From Candidatus Bathyarchaeota archaeon (GTDB lineage Archaea > Thermoproteota > Bathyarchaeia > Bathyarchaeales > Bathyarchaeaceae): 17,844 bases of DNA. Shown here piece by piece: positions 12,424-17,844 of the stretch. Numbering within the stretch: position 1 is the first letter of the stretch; every line of letters starts with the position of its first letter. The notes under the pieces were generated by a model. The model was not told the DNA's origin. It worked only from the letters and a program-made list of their open reading frames with translations, and did no database searches. A program made the position numbers and the translations under genes. Location: positions 1-17,844 of the forward strand of contig QMYO01000006.1 in the NCBI GenBank assembly GCA_003662715.1. Direction: 5' to 3'.

Positions 12424-12774
12424 CTACATGTAGTGGTGTAGCTTGGTTGACGCGAAAGGGCGTTTTCCGCCCCAGCCAGGCTTACCAATCAGGTCGGCTG
12501 TTAACTCATCGCTTCTCGCTAACGCTTTGCCTATCAGCTCATATTCTTCTTGGTTGATAACCCAGTCAACATAGCCAGGTGGAAGCTGAAAGTCATCATC
12601 TATCTGACTTCTTCTTAGAATGATGTGGAGGCAGACTCCGGCACGCGGATAGACAGCCTTCACCTTTAAAGGCTTAAGCTGGAAAGGCTCAACTCTATCG
12701 AAAACCACAGTCTGATATAGATGATGATAACCATCATAACGTGGAATCAAAAGCATAACCACCCGCCGTGCCAT
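12424..12774 (-). CDS. Unknown protein of the minus operon
   Basis: The product is 116 residues from the ATG at 12774, directly after the upstream stop. A start at 12822 would overlap that gene by 46 bases and add an implausibly basic leader. The sequence begins MARRVVMLLIPRYDGYHHLY and is alpha/beta with strands VKAVYPRAGVCLHIILRR and an acidic middle; there is no cysteine cluster and no membrane helix. No family recognised. It lies among zinc-ribbon genes and is expected to be co-transcribed with them. Confidence 0.6.
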   Translation of the reverse strand: MARRVVMLLIPRYDGYHHLYQTVVFDRVEPFQLKPLKVKAVYPRAGVCLHIILRRSQIDDDFQLPPGYVDWVINQEEYELIGKALARSDELTADLIGKPGWGGKRPFASTKLHHYM

Positions 12775-12776
12775 TT

Positions 12777-13238
12777 TCAGTTTTCGCCTTTTTCTTCGAG
12801 AAGTTCTAATCGATATTCGCATGGAATTAGTCGATATTTTCCGTTTTTAAGCAAATCAACGATTTCTTTATGTCTTTTGACTGCTTCTTGTTTTGTCCAG
12901 TATCGTTCGCAGAAGCTTTCTTGAAGGCATAAGTCTTCTACCCCAAAAATCATGGTTTCAAAGAAGCCACCCGGATGCTCCAGCATAAGGTTTACCGTGC
13001 TTACAAGAACTTTTCCCTCTTTCAATTCGACAACTGTTTGAAGTCGAAATCTTTTATCCCATTGATTGTTTGGATAATAACTGTGTTCTGGGCTTCCACA
13101 ATATGGACAATGTCTAACCTCAATCTTAGTTATGCCTCGCTGTCTTATTGGAGCGTCTGGAGGAGCCTCAAGTATCTTGACTACTGCCTGACTTTCCAGG
13201 TATATTCTCTCGCAATTTCCACAAAGCCGTCTATTCAT
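12777..13238 (-). CDS. Zinc-ribbon protein with C-terminal alpha/beta domain
   Basis: The 153-residue product has C6-x2-C9 (CGNCER) and C44-x2-C47 (CPYCGSPEHSYY) forming an N-terminal zinc ribbon with a long 34-residue loop. Beta-rich and helical segments follow (FRLQTVVELKEGKVLVSTVN, WTKQEAVKRHKEIVDLLKNG) with an acidic tail. The ribbon suggests nucleic-acid or protein contact. The C-terminal part resembles no family I can name. The ATG lies six bases after the upstream stop. Confidence 0.65.
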   Translation of the reverse strand: MNRRLCGNCERIYLESQAVVKILEAPPDAPIRQRGITKIEVRHCPYCGSPEHSYYPNNQWDKRFRLQTVVELKEGKVLVSTVNLMLEHPGGFFETMIFGVEDLCLQESFCERYWTKQEAVKRHKEIVDLLKNGKYRLIPCEYRLELLEEKGEN

Positions 13239-13244
13239 AGCCTT

Positions 13245-13499
13245 TCACTTCTGTTCGATTTTGATTATTCCACGGTCTTCATCAAATTCGAGAGTATCCA
13301 CCTTCCAGCCTTCCGCCCTGATCAGCGCCGCTATTTCCTGAGTTATCTCGCCAGTATAGCGTAGGCCCTTCTCATTGCTGCAGTAAACAACCTCTACGAT
13401 GTTGCCCTGCTCATCTGTGCGATAGAAGAGTCTGCCCAGCTTATGCATGGCGTCGCGGAAAAGCTTCCATTCCTTCACATTACCAACAAGCTCAACCAT
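13245..13499 (-). CDS. Small alpha/beta protein, unknown function
   Basis: The 84-residue product reads MVELVGNVKEWKLFRDAMHK, then LGRLFYRTDEQGNIVEVVYC, and ends with an acidic beta strand (DTLEFDEDRGIIKIEQK). It has one cysteine and no zinc motif. GGAGG lies upstream of the start. No family recognised. Confidence 0.6.
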   Translation of the reverse strand: MVELVGNVKEWKLFRDAMHKLGRLFYRTDEQGNIVEVVYCSNEKGLRYTGEITQEIAALIRAEGWKVDTLEFDEDRGIIKIEQK

Positions 13500-13508
13500 C
13501 TTTAGCCC

Positions 13509-13607
13509 TCAACCTCCTTTGATGCCTTTTTCTAAAGAATCGCAATCAATCCATTTGATATGGAAATGAAGCCACTTTGCCCATCTGATAATTTTAATTC
13601 TCAGCAT
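13509..13607 (-). CDS. Tiny basic amphipathic peptide
   Basis: This 32-codon frame begins with an ATG overlapping the stop of the preceding gene (ATGCTGA), with AGGAGG upstream, and ends with TGA at 13509. The product begins MLRIKIIRWAKWLHFHIKWI, a basic amphipathic helix that could sit on a membrane. It fills what would otherwise be a gap in the operon. Coding is plausible but unproven. Confidence 0.4.
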   Translation of the reverse strand: MLRIKIIRWAKWLHFHIKWIDCDSLEKGIKGG

Positions 13608-13795
13608 TCTTTAGCCTCCTTTTTTAGTTTCTCAAGAAATTCTTCCAGCTTATCTAAGCAGTCTGGGCAAAAGGCTCCATACTCTTCAATAGTATCATAG
13701 GTTCCGTCATCGTTGTCTCTTTCAAGCCAAAGAAGATAGTAATCTTCTCGATCTACTTCTTTTCCGCAATAATCACAATAATAACGCTTAACCAT
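13601..13795 (-). CDS. Small zinc-ribbon protein
   Basis: The 64-residue product has C7-x2-C10 (YYCDYCGKEV) and C43-x2-C46 (AFCPDCLDKLEE) separated by a beta hairpin with an acidic tip, then a charged helix (EEFLEKLKKEAKEC). It is a compact zinc ribbon with a coiled-coil-like tail. GAGGTG lies upstream of the ATG. A protein-contact or regulatory role is likely, without a specific assignment. Confidence 0.7.
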   Translation of the reverse strand: MVKRYYCDYCGKEVDREDYYLLWLERDNDDGTYDTIEEYGAFCPDCLDKLEEFLEKLKKEAKEC

Positions 13796-13802
13796 CTTCT
13801 TT

Positions 13803-14156
13803 TCACCTCAGCCTATACGTGATTTTGACATGCTTGTTTGGAGGAGCTACCGCTTCACATGCCTCTTGCAGGCTGATTTTGCCAGATAGAAACAGCATTT
13901 CAAGAATCTTGATGGCTTCGCAGCCTTCCTTTGGCTCTGAATCGCATAGTCCCTTCAGCCAGCATTTCCCGCAGACTTGGCTTGTTATAACTGGCATGTA
14001 ACGGTCATACGCCTCTTCTGGAGTTAACTCGACAAACACGGAAGTAGCCGCTACGGCTCCACATTTAGGACAAACCCAGAGATTGCTGCCTTTCAAATGC
14101 TTCAACGGAATCTTGCAAGTTGGGCAAGTTAAAACGCTCAAAACCTGCTCAGACAT
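13803..14156 (-). CDS. Double cysteine-cluster protein
   Basis: The 117-residue product has an N-terminal zinc ribbon (C11, C14, C29, C32: LTCPTCKIPL...WVCPKCGAV) and a second cluster at C62, C65, C71 and C79 (CGKCWLKGLCDSEPKEGC) that looks more like an Fe-S or zinc-knuckle site. Its C-terminal part is helical and ends in basic residues. It overlaps the preceding gene by eight bases. The second cluster is of the same CxxCx5C style as that of the gene at 11316-11684 and the tail of the AT-hook membrane protein. Confidence 0.7.
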   Translation of the reverse strand: MSEQVLSVLTCPTCKIPLKHLKGSNLWVCPKCGAVAATSVFVELTPEEAYDRYMPVITSQVCGKCWLKGLCDSEPKEGCEAIKILEMLFLSGKISLQEACEAVAPPNKHVKITYRLR

Positions 14157-14322
14157 TACGCTTCCACTCCGCCAATTTCTTCAAAATTTCTTTCCTGGCT
14201 TCAATTGCAGCCTTCCTATCCAACTTAGTCTCAAGGATAAGCCTGAGAAGAGTAGGCTCCAAGCTTATCATTTTGGCGAGGGCTTCACGAACCCTAAACA
14301 ACCAAAAACCAATATGACTCAA
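14149..14322 (-). CDS. Small helical protein
   Basis: The 57-residue gene uses a TTG at 14322 with GGAGGG ten bases upstream and overlaps neighbours on both sides (TTGA upstream, eight bases downstream). The product is all-helical and basic (LLRLILETKLDRKAAIEARK, LKKLAEWKRN). An amphipathic helical hairpin is likely. No family recognised. Confidence 0.55.
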   Translation of the reverse strand: MSHIGFWLFRVREALAKMISLEPTLLRLILETKLDRKAAIEARKEILKKLAEWKRNV

Positions 14323-14447
14323 CCTTCAGAAACCCTCCTTTTTCGGTGATATTTCCGATAATCCCAGAAATACCAAGTAATAACAGCGTATAGCGAGCAG
14401 GCGAACCAGCCAATAAGGAATGCAGAAAACCACTCAGGAAAACTCAT
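14319..14447 (-). CDS. Tiny single-span membrane protein
   Basis: This 42-residue gene starts at an ATG overlapping the previous stop (ATGA), with AGGAGG upstream. The product has one aromatic-rich membrane helix at about residues 6-27 (WFSAFLIGWFACSLYAVITW) and a basic tail (RKYHRKRR), predicting the tail in the cytoplasm. It is the only membrane protein in the replication end of the operon. Role unknown. Confidence 0.6.
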   Translation of the reverse strand: MSFPEWFSAFLIGWFACSLYAVITWYFWDYRKYHRKRRVSEG

Positions 14448-14674
14448 TCAGAAACCTCCTTAACAGTTTGCTGAATTAGGCTTGTCAGCTTCAAAGCTTC
14501 TTTATCGGTCAAATGAATTCTGAATTCAATGTCTCCGACGGTAAATCTGATTGCAATCAGCTTATTTTTTCCATAGCTGACATCCTCAACTTCGATAAGC
14601 ATTTTGCCTTCAAGTTCAGCCTCATCGATATCCAAGACAGAATAGCCATCTCTAATCACAAGCTTAGAACTCAT
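14444..14674 (-). CDS. Small beta-rich protein, unknown function
   Basis: The 76-residue product reads as beta strands (KLVIRDGYSVLDIDEAEL, KMLIEVEDVSYG, LIAIRFTVGDIEFRIHL) followed by a helix (TDKEALKLTSLIQQTVKEVSE). It has no cysteine. ATGA overlaps join it to the genes on both sides. No family recognised. Confidence 0.6.
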   Translation of the reverse strand: MSSKLVIRDGYSVLDIDEAELEGKMLIEVEDVSYGKNKLIAIRFTVGDIEFRIHLTDKEALKLTSLIQQTVKEVSE

Positions 14675-14883
14675 TCCTCAAAAGCCTCCCATTCCTCCAA
14701 AAACATCTTCTTCAGAAACTTTTCAATCCGGCTAACTCGCCTTTCCAGCCCCTCAAACTCCGAGTAGGTGATGTGCTCCTCGCTTCGGCTTTTAAGCTCT
14801 GCAAGCTCATTGTCAATCTTGACCAATGCACGGTTAAGCTCATAGTCATTCGTGACATACTTGAATCTGGAACGCCTACTCAT
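14671..14883 (-). CDS. Small coiled-coil protein
   Basis: The product is 70 residues from the ATG at 14883 (GAGG ten bases upstream); a TTG at 14892 is the alternative. After a basic N-terminus (MSRRSRFKYV) it is a continuous helix with heptads (LNRALVKIDNELAELKSRSE, FEGLERRVSRIEKFLKKMFL). It follows the primase gene directly and might be a primase or ParB accessory, but no family is recognised. Confidence 0.6.
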   Translation of the reverse strand: MSRRSRFKYVTNDYELNRALVKIDNELAELKSRSEEHITYSEFEGLERRVSRIEKFLKKMFLEEWEAFEE

Positions 14884-14888
14884 CCAAC

Positions 14889-15548
14889 TCAAACCTCAAA
14901 ACCACCCCCTTTAATTGGACAATTTTCAAAAGTGCAAAAACCGGGAGCGTTATAATTGAAAAAGCAGTTTGGCTCGCCATTCTGGTCATATATGCGATGC
15001 TTGCATGTCTGGTATGGTCTTAGCTTGGCTAATGGAGGGCCTTGCAGGAAATAGCTTCTGTTTCCGGTTCTGTGATGTATTCCAAGCGGCAACCTTACGA
15101 AGTTGCCGTATTGCCCCGGCTTTAATTCCCGCTGTTTTGGAAAGATTTCGGCTGTAAGCTCGCTTTTAATTTTGTCCACGAGCATGCTGGCTTGCCAGAG
15201 CGGAGTAGGCTCCAATAGTATCCATACATGCATTCCTCTTCCACCAGTATCTTCAAGCAAAACACAGTTTTCATGGAATAGTTGCCTGGCGAGGCTGTAA
15301 GCCAGCATTGAACGTTTAAAGTCGATGTCTATGCAAATCCATTTCACTATGCCTTTCTCATTGAAGGGATAAACGCCCAAACAATATTTTCCTTCAAGAT
15401 GGTCTGTCACTTGTCTTATAGTCAATGACTCCTTGACTGTCCGCCAGCCCTTCTCAGACTCGACTCCGTAAACGTCTGTTCTTGCAACGAAAAGCTGCAT
15501 AAGCTGCGCCGCAACTTCCCTATTGCCTAATCGCCTCTGACACAACAT
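14889..15548 (-). CDS. Archaeo-eukaryotic primase of the TOTE-type group
   Basis: The 219-residue product has the catalytic D74-x-D76 (WICIDIDFK), the S/T-G-G-R-G-M-H motif at 101-107 (TGGRGMHVWI), and the third block GNFVRLPLGIHHRTGNRSYF, which together define the TOTE-type branch of archaeo-eukaryotic primases. The C-terminus holds C182, C195, C205 and C210 (CKH...CFF...CTFENC), expected to bind an Fe-S cluster or zinc. The upstream LEGKYCLGVYPF segment is also typical. It would prime replication of the element or act in repair. No TOTE helicase or nuclease is fused to it, so it is not a complete TOTE conflict system. It overlaps the ParB-like gene by 29 bases. Confidence 0.85.
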   Translation of the reverse strand: MLCQRRLGNREVAAQLMQLFVARTDVYGVESEKGWRTVKESLTIRQVTDHLEGKYCLGVYPFNEKGIVKWICIDIDFKRSMLAYSLARQLFHENCVLLEDTGGRGMHVWILLEPTPLWQASMLVDKIKSELTAEIFPKQRELKPGQYGNFVRLPLGIHHRTGNRSYFLQGPPLAKLRPYQTCKHRIYDQNGEPNCFFNYNAPGFCTFENCPIKGGGFEV

Positions 15549-16248
15549 TCCTTATCCACTCCTCTCCAAGCTCTTTTTCAATTCGGCTCCAAACAGCCTC
15601 CAGAACCTGCTTCAGCAATTTTGCGCCCTGCTCGGCTGAACTGAACTGATAGAACTCATAAACCCAATCGATGAGGCTGAGAGGATAATAACGCTTAAGC
15701 TTGTCAATAATCCTAACAAGCGGAGGCTCCTCGACTAAGGATTTAGGCTGACTTGAAGGAAGTGTCGGCGCAACAGAACCAGAAGCAGGAACAGAAGACG
15801 GAACAGTAATAGCTTGCTCAGCCTTTCGCTCTTGGGTTTCTTCCGATTTAAGATTCAGTGCACGACGTGCACTGGCAAGTTGTTCAGGCTCTGGCCTTTT
15901 ATACTTTTCAGGAAGATACTTGTAAACCCATCTTTCACTCATTCCAAGAACTTCTGCAATCTGCTTAGGCGACCAACCCGTAAGCTCAGCAATTTGCCCA
16001 AGCAATTCACGCTTCTCTTCAGCCGGAACCCGCCTACGACAAACATTAACAATCAACCTTGCAATAACCAAGTCAACCTTGCTACGAATATGCTCAAGCT
16101 TAATAGAAGGCCAATTAGAATCAACTTCAAGCCTATGAAAACCATCAATAACATTCCCATAAGCATCCTTAATAACCGGAACCAACGCACCAATAGTCCT
16201 ATAAGACTGAGCCAAATCATACTTCTCTTCATGCTCTTCCTCAGACAT
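15520..16248 (-). CDS. ParB-like protein with HTH
   Basis: The 242-residue product has a shortened ParB/Sulfiredoxin-type N-domain (PVIKDAYGNVIDGFHRLEV) followed by a helix-turn-helix (LTGWSPKQIAEVLGMSERWV). A low-complexity Ser/Pro/Thr/Ala linker follows (about residues 125-170) and then a C-terminal helical domain that may dimerise. ParB proteins bind parS sites and CTP and partition plasmids; some relatives are nucleases. The leading ParB box is partly missing, so the CTP-switch is uncertain. A ParA partner is absent in this window. A 19-bp inverted repeat lies in the linker part of its own gene (15856-15874). It overlaps both neighbours and is probably translated together with the primase. 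Confidence 0.8.
   Translation of the reverse strand: MSEEEHEEKYDLAQSYRTIGALVPVIKDAYGNVIDGFHRLEVDSNWPSIKLEHIRSKVDLVIARLIVNVCRRRVPAEEKRELLGQIAELTGWSPKQIAEVLGMSERWVYKYLPEKYKRPEPEQLASARRALNLKSEETQERKAEQAITVPSSVPASGSVAPTLPSSQPKSLVEEPPLVRIIDKLKRYYPLSLIDWVYEFYQFSSAEQGAKLLKQVLEAVWSRIEKELGEEWIRNVVSEAIRQ
15856..15874. repeat. 19-bp inverted repeat in the ParB-like gene
   Basis: CAGTGCACG and CGTGCACTG are perfect reverse complements around a single A. The element lies at the edge of the linker coding region of the ParB-like gene. It is a candidate ParB binding site or an RNA hairpin. Confidence 0.8.
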
Positions 16249-16600
16249 TCTTGGCTTCCTCCTTCAATCGCTCCATCAAATCCACCAAAACACCAAGCTG
16301 CCTGTCAATCGCACCAAGTAAATCAGCAGGAACATGCACAAACCTCACAGACTTAGCCTGCTCTTGACCACCAGACCTAACCAAGCTCTTCAAAGGAATC
16401 CGAAAATGACTAAGCTTGCCATTACTAACATACTCGCCAGCAAACTCCTTAACAACCGAATGAACACTCCCAAAAAGCTCACTACCAAGATACTGCCTTG
16501 GACGAACAATCAAATACTCGCCCTCAACTTCAGAAGTAAAATAGTCGGCTGCATCAATGCCCAAGCGTTTACTCAGCACAGATAGAAAATCAACACTCAT
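16241..16600 (-). CDS. Unknown protein preceding ParB
   Basis: The 119-residue product has an alpha/beta N-terminal half (MSVDFLSVLSKRLGIDAADY, GEYLIVRPRQYLG) and a helical C-terminus (LGAIDRQLGVLVDLMERLKE). It has no cysteines and no membrane segment. The ATG follows GAGGTAGATAT, and the gene overlaps ParB by eight bases. Its position suggests a replication or partition accessory, perhaps binding single-stranded DNA, but no family is recognised. Confidence 0.65.
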   Translation of the reverse strand: MSVDFLSVLSKRLGIDAADYFTSEVEGEYLIVRPRQYLGSELFGSVHSVVKEFAGEYVSNGKLSHFRIPLKSLVRSGGQEQAKSVRFVHVPADLLGAIDRQLGVLVDLMERLKEEAKNV

Positions 16601-16791
16601 TCTATATCTACCTCATCTTGAAGTTCAACGCCGGAAATCTCCAAATTAAGAGAAGGATAGTTGTCTTTTTTCCATTCTTTTGCCTTTTTCACAGCTTCAT
16701 CAAAATTTTCCGCTAAAACCGTCAATTCCTCAAACACACTGTCAATGCTTGCCGCGTCACTTTCCCTAAAGTAAACCTTCCATATCCTCAA
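16597..16791 (-). CDS. Small alpha/beta protein
   Basis: The 64-residue product starts with a TTG at 16791; the GGAGG lies within the end of the upstream RHH gene. The sequence is beta-alpha-beta (MRIWKVYFRESD, LTVLAENFDEAVKKAKEWKK, NLEISGVELQDEV). The shape resembles small DUF-type domains with a central helix, and the partial gene at 17432 has a similar outline. No named family is assigned. Confidence 0.6.
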   Translation of the reverse strand: MRIWKVYFRESDAASIDSVFEELTVLAENFDEAVKKAKEWKKDNYPSLNLEISGVELQDEVDIE

Positions 16792-16792
16792 C

Positions 16793-16948
16793 CTAAGAAC
16801 CAGCCTCCTCTTTTTTGTTCTTGCATTTTTCCAGAATTAGTTCGGTTACAAAGGCTGCAACCGACTTGCCTTGTTCTTTAGCTTTGTCTTCAGCTTTTTT
16901 GTAGATTTCTTCTTTAATAGTTATTGTTTTCTGCCCCGGTTTTGGCAT
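16793..16948 (-). CDS. Ribbon-helix-helix repressor, first gene of the long minus operon
   Basis: The 51-residue product reads MPKPGQKTITIKEEIYKKAE and continues DKAKEQGKSVAAFVTELILE, a standard RHH: strand QKTITI, helix A, the turn GKSV, helix B. It is the first gene after the AAC(C/G)GTT operator array and probably represses its own promoter, as small CopG/Arc-type regulators do. The ATG has GAGGTGA upstream. It is too small to be well scored by length alone, but start, ribosome binding site and fold agree. Confidence 0.75.
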   Translation of the reverse strand: MPKPGQKTITIKEEIYKKAEDKAKEQGKSVAAFVTELILEKCKNKKEEAGS

Positions 16949-16985
16949 GTCTTCACCTCGATTAACCGTTATATTAACGGTTAAA

Positions 16986-16995
16986 GTATATAAAA
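16986..16995 (-). promoter_or_regulatory. TATA box of the long minus operon
   Basis: On the minus strand this reads TTTTATATAC, a good archaeal TATA element. Transcription would begin near 16964, inside the first operator, about 16 bases before the RHH start codon. Confidence 0.6.
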
Positions 16996-17028
16996 TTAAC
17001 GGTTAGCATAACCGTTAGAACCGTTACC

Positions 17029-17037
17029 TTAATATTT
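17029..17037 (+). promoter_or_regulatory. Candidate TATA box of the rightward RHH gene
   Basis: TTAATATTT lies about 27 bases before a likely start near 17060. The gene starts at 17066, so the message would be nearly leaderless, in keeping with the absence of a ribosome binding site. Confidence 0.4.
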
Positions 17038-17065
17038 CTTAGTAACCGTTACTATAACGATAAAA

Positions 17066-17227
17066 ATGCCTCAAGAAGGACAAGTTTCAGTAACCATTCC
17101 GACTTATGTATGGGAAAAGGCTCAAAGATACTTTAAAGAACATGAAAGTGAACTGAGAAAGAAAGGAATCAAATCGCCAACTAAGCTTATCATTTATTGG
17201 ATTGAGGAGAAGTGTTCTCAAGAATGA
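17066..17227 (+). CDS. Ribbon-helix-helix protein, divergent partner
   Basis: The 53-residue product reads MPQEGQVSVTIPTYVWEKAQ, a helix and a basic loop, then IKSPTKLIIYWIEEKCSQE. Strand QVSVTIP, a long helix A and helix B fit an RHH fold, with helix A longer than usual. It reads divergently from the other RHH gene across seven shared operator sites. No ribosome binding site is seen, consistent with leaderless translation. It may compete with the minus-strand RHH in a two-way switch. Its 3' end overlaps an antisense small gene. Confidence 0.7.
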   Translation: MPQEGQVSVTIPTYVWEKAQRYFKEHESELRKKGIKSPTKLIIYWIEEKCSQE

Positions 17228-17315
17228 TTCTACAGACTATACAATCCAACCTCTCCTCGGGATATAATTTCCTTAATTTTTCTGCAAGCTCGGAAGAAAC
17301 CTTAATCTTCCGCAT
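17190..17315 (-). CDS. Possible third small RHH-like protein, antisense overlap
   Basis: This 41-residue frame starts at an ATG with GAGGGAG upstream and a TATA-like TTTTTATAA about 40 bases before it. The product reads MRKIKVSSELAEKLRKLYPE and continues ERLDCIVCRIILENTS, which fits strand, helix A and helix B of an RHH fold. It overlaps the 3' end of the rightward RHH gene by 38 bases. Coding is plausible but unproven. Other parts of the region 17228-17431 show no gene. Confidence 0.4.
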   Translation of the reverse strand: MRKIKVSSELAEKLRKLYPEERLDCIVCRIILENTSPQSNK

Positions 17316-17353
17316 ACTTCTCCCTCGCAAATTGTCACGGTCTGAATCCAACC

Positions 17354-17362
17354 TTATAAAAA
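17354..17362 (-). promoter_or_regulatory. Possible TATA box
   Basis: TTTTTATAA on the minus strand would give a start near 17330 and a leader of about 15 bases for the small antisense RHH-like gene. The same bases read TTATAAAAA on the plus strand and could instead serve the gene at 17432. Confidence 0.3.
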
Positions 17363-17431
17363 TTCACTCCATACAGAAACCAGCCCAACCAGAGAGGTCA
17401 CTTAAAGTATTCAGAAAGGAGGAAATGAAAA

Positions 17432-17844
17432 TTGAGAAATGTTTATGTTGTGTTCTTACACTTGCCTGAGTTTGACTTTATGCCTGTCGCTCTTGGAGTA
17501 TTTACAACTTTTGAGAAAGCCTTAGAATTAAAGGAAAAGTATGAAGTTGAAGTTGGAGGCTCCGTTAGGCCTTTAATCTATGAAGTGCCACTCGACGGAG
17601 TAGCTACTTCTGGAAAACTGAAGTATTGGAGCATGAGCATGACGCCCAACGGAATAAAAGAAGAAAAGAAAGAAATCGACTTGTCCAAAATATGGGCAAA
17701 GGAAAAAACTATAAAATTAACTCCTGAGTTACAGAATAAATTCGAAGAAGTTTCTAAAGCGAAAAATTTCAAAGAAGTAAAGAAAAAATTTGGAGAACTT
17801 TTGAAAAGCGTTGACCCGGAAAAATGGAAAGAGTGGAAAGAGAA
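17432..17844 (+). CDS. Partial gene at right edge, unknown function
   Basis: The start is a TTG at 17432 with AAAGGAGG nine bases upstream; no stop appears before the window ends, so at least 137 residues are coded. The N-terminal domain is beta-alpha-beta (RNVYVVFLHLPEF, ALGVFTTFEKALELKEKYE, RPLIYEVPLDG), a layout seen in small DUF-type domains in which a helix follows an FxT/S-x-EKA segment. The rest is Lys/Glu-rich and helical (KEVKKKFGELLKSVDPEKWK). A short ATG frame at 17425 lies in another register and is probably not used. Its neighbour at 16597-16791 has a similar outline. No family assigned. Confidence 0.65.
   Translation, partial: MRNVYVVFLHLPEFDFMPVALGVFTTFEKALELKEKYEVEVGGSVRPLIYEVPLDGVATSGKLKYWSMSMTPNGIKEEKKEIDLSKIWAKEKTIKLTPELQNKFEEVSKAKNFKEVKKKFGELLKSVDPEKWKEWKE

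Larger units (their letters stand above)
16962..17062. promoter_or_regulatory. Divergent operator array with seven AAC(C/G)GTT-type sites
   Basis: Six exact copies of AACCGTT or its complement AACGGTT have centres at 16967, 16979, 17001, 17013, 17022 and 17047, and a degenerate AACGAT lies at about 17059. Several adjacent centres are 12 bp apart (16967/16979, 17001/17013, 17047/17059). The sites flank or overlap the TATA and expected start of both divergent promoters. RHH proteins are encoded on both sides, so they are the likely binders. Confidence 0.8.

Noticed and set aside
14889..15548. Complete TOTE conflict system
   Set aside because: Only the primase is present; no associated helicase or nuclease domain is visible next to it.
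1..17844. Complete circular genome
   Set aside because: Joining the ends sends the partial right-hand frame into the antisense of the small membrane gene, and the left-hand gene into an antisense shadow. The window is better seen as a segment.
1..17844. CRISPR array, rRNA or tRNA genes
   Set aside because: No regularly spaced repeats and no cloverleaf or rRNA-like sequence were found on either strand. A tRNA-type att site could lie outside the window.

Overview
This window looks like a segment of an archaeal mobile element: a virus, provirus or virus-like integrative plasmid. The archaeal signs are TATA-type promoters (TTTTAAATAT, TTTTATATAC), strong GGAGG ribosome binding sites in front of many TTG and GTG starts, several ribbon-helix-helix (RHH) proteins, a HerA-type ATPase, an archaeo-eukaryotic primase, and a dense set of tiny zinc-ribbon proteins. 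No rRNA, tRNA, metabolic or core housekeeping gene is visible. The lineage cannot be fixed from sequence alone. A Thermoproteota-type host (for example Bathyarchaeia-like) is a guess. Both ends cut through genes, and joining them does not give a sensible reading frame, so this does not look like a complete circle as given.

Layout. (1) Positions 1-161, minus strand: a 38-residue single-membrane-span protein and the first codons of another gene. (2) Positions 348-3721, plus strand: what looks like a virion or extrusion module. It holds a small basic protein, a secreted cysteine- and tryptophan-rich protein with C-terminal membrane helices (spike-like), a C-terminally anchored protein, two small helical proteins, and a Zot/FtsK-like P-loop ATPase with a C-terminal helix-turn-helix. 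(3) Positions 3709-5614, plus strand: a tyrosine recombinase with an inserted zinc ribbon, a PD-(D/E)XK nuclease-like protein, a membrane protein with an AT-hook, and a small protein. (4) Positions 5624-16948, minus strand: a long, tightly overlapping gene series. From its promoter end it encodes an RHH protein, two unknowns, a ParB-like protein, a TOTE-type primase, small coiled-coil, membrane and zinc-ribbon proteins, a HerA-like ATPase fused to a long coiled coil, a radical SAM protein of the spore photoproduct lyase type, another RHH protein, an Sm-like small protein, and small membrane and basic proteins. (5) Positions 16949-17844: a divergent control region with seven copies of an AAC(C/G)GTT operator between two RHH genes, then a third overlapping RHH-like gene and a partial gene.

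How it may work together (inference): the RHH proteins and their operator array would switch between the long minus-strand replication and takeover operon and the plus-strand gene. ParB, primase and HerA ATPase would replicate and partition the DNA. The recombinase would integrate it. The left module would build a membrane-derived or filament-type particle driven by the Zot-like ATPase.

The most unusual sequence structures are two perfect 24-bp palindromes centred on CGATCG, 28 bp apart, with a third perfect 20-bp palindrome about 300 bp away. All lie inside coding sequence of the minus operon. Other notable structures are the paired operator array at 16962-17062 and a perfect 11-bp inverted repeat that overlaps the first possible start codon of the recombinase gene.
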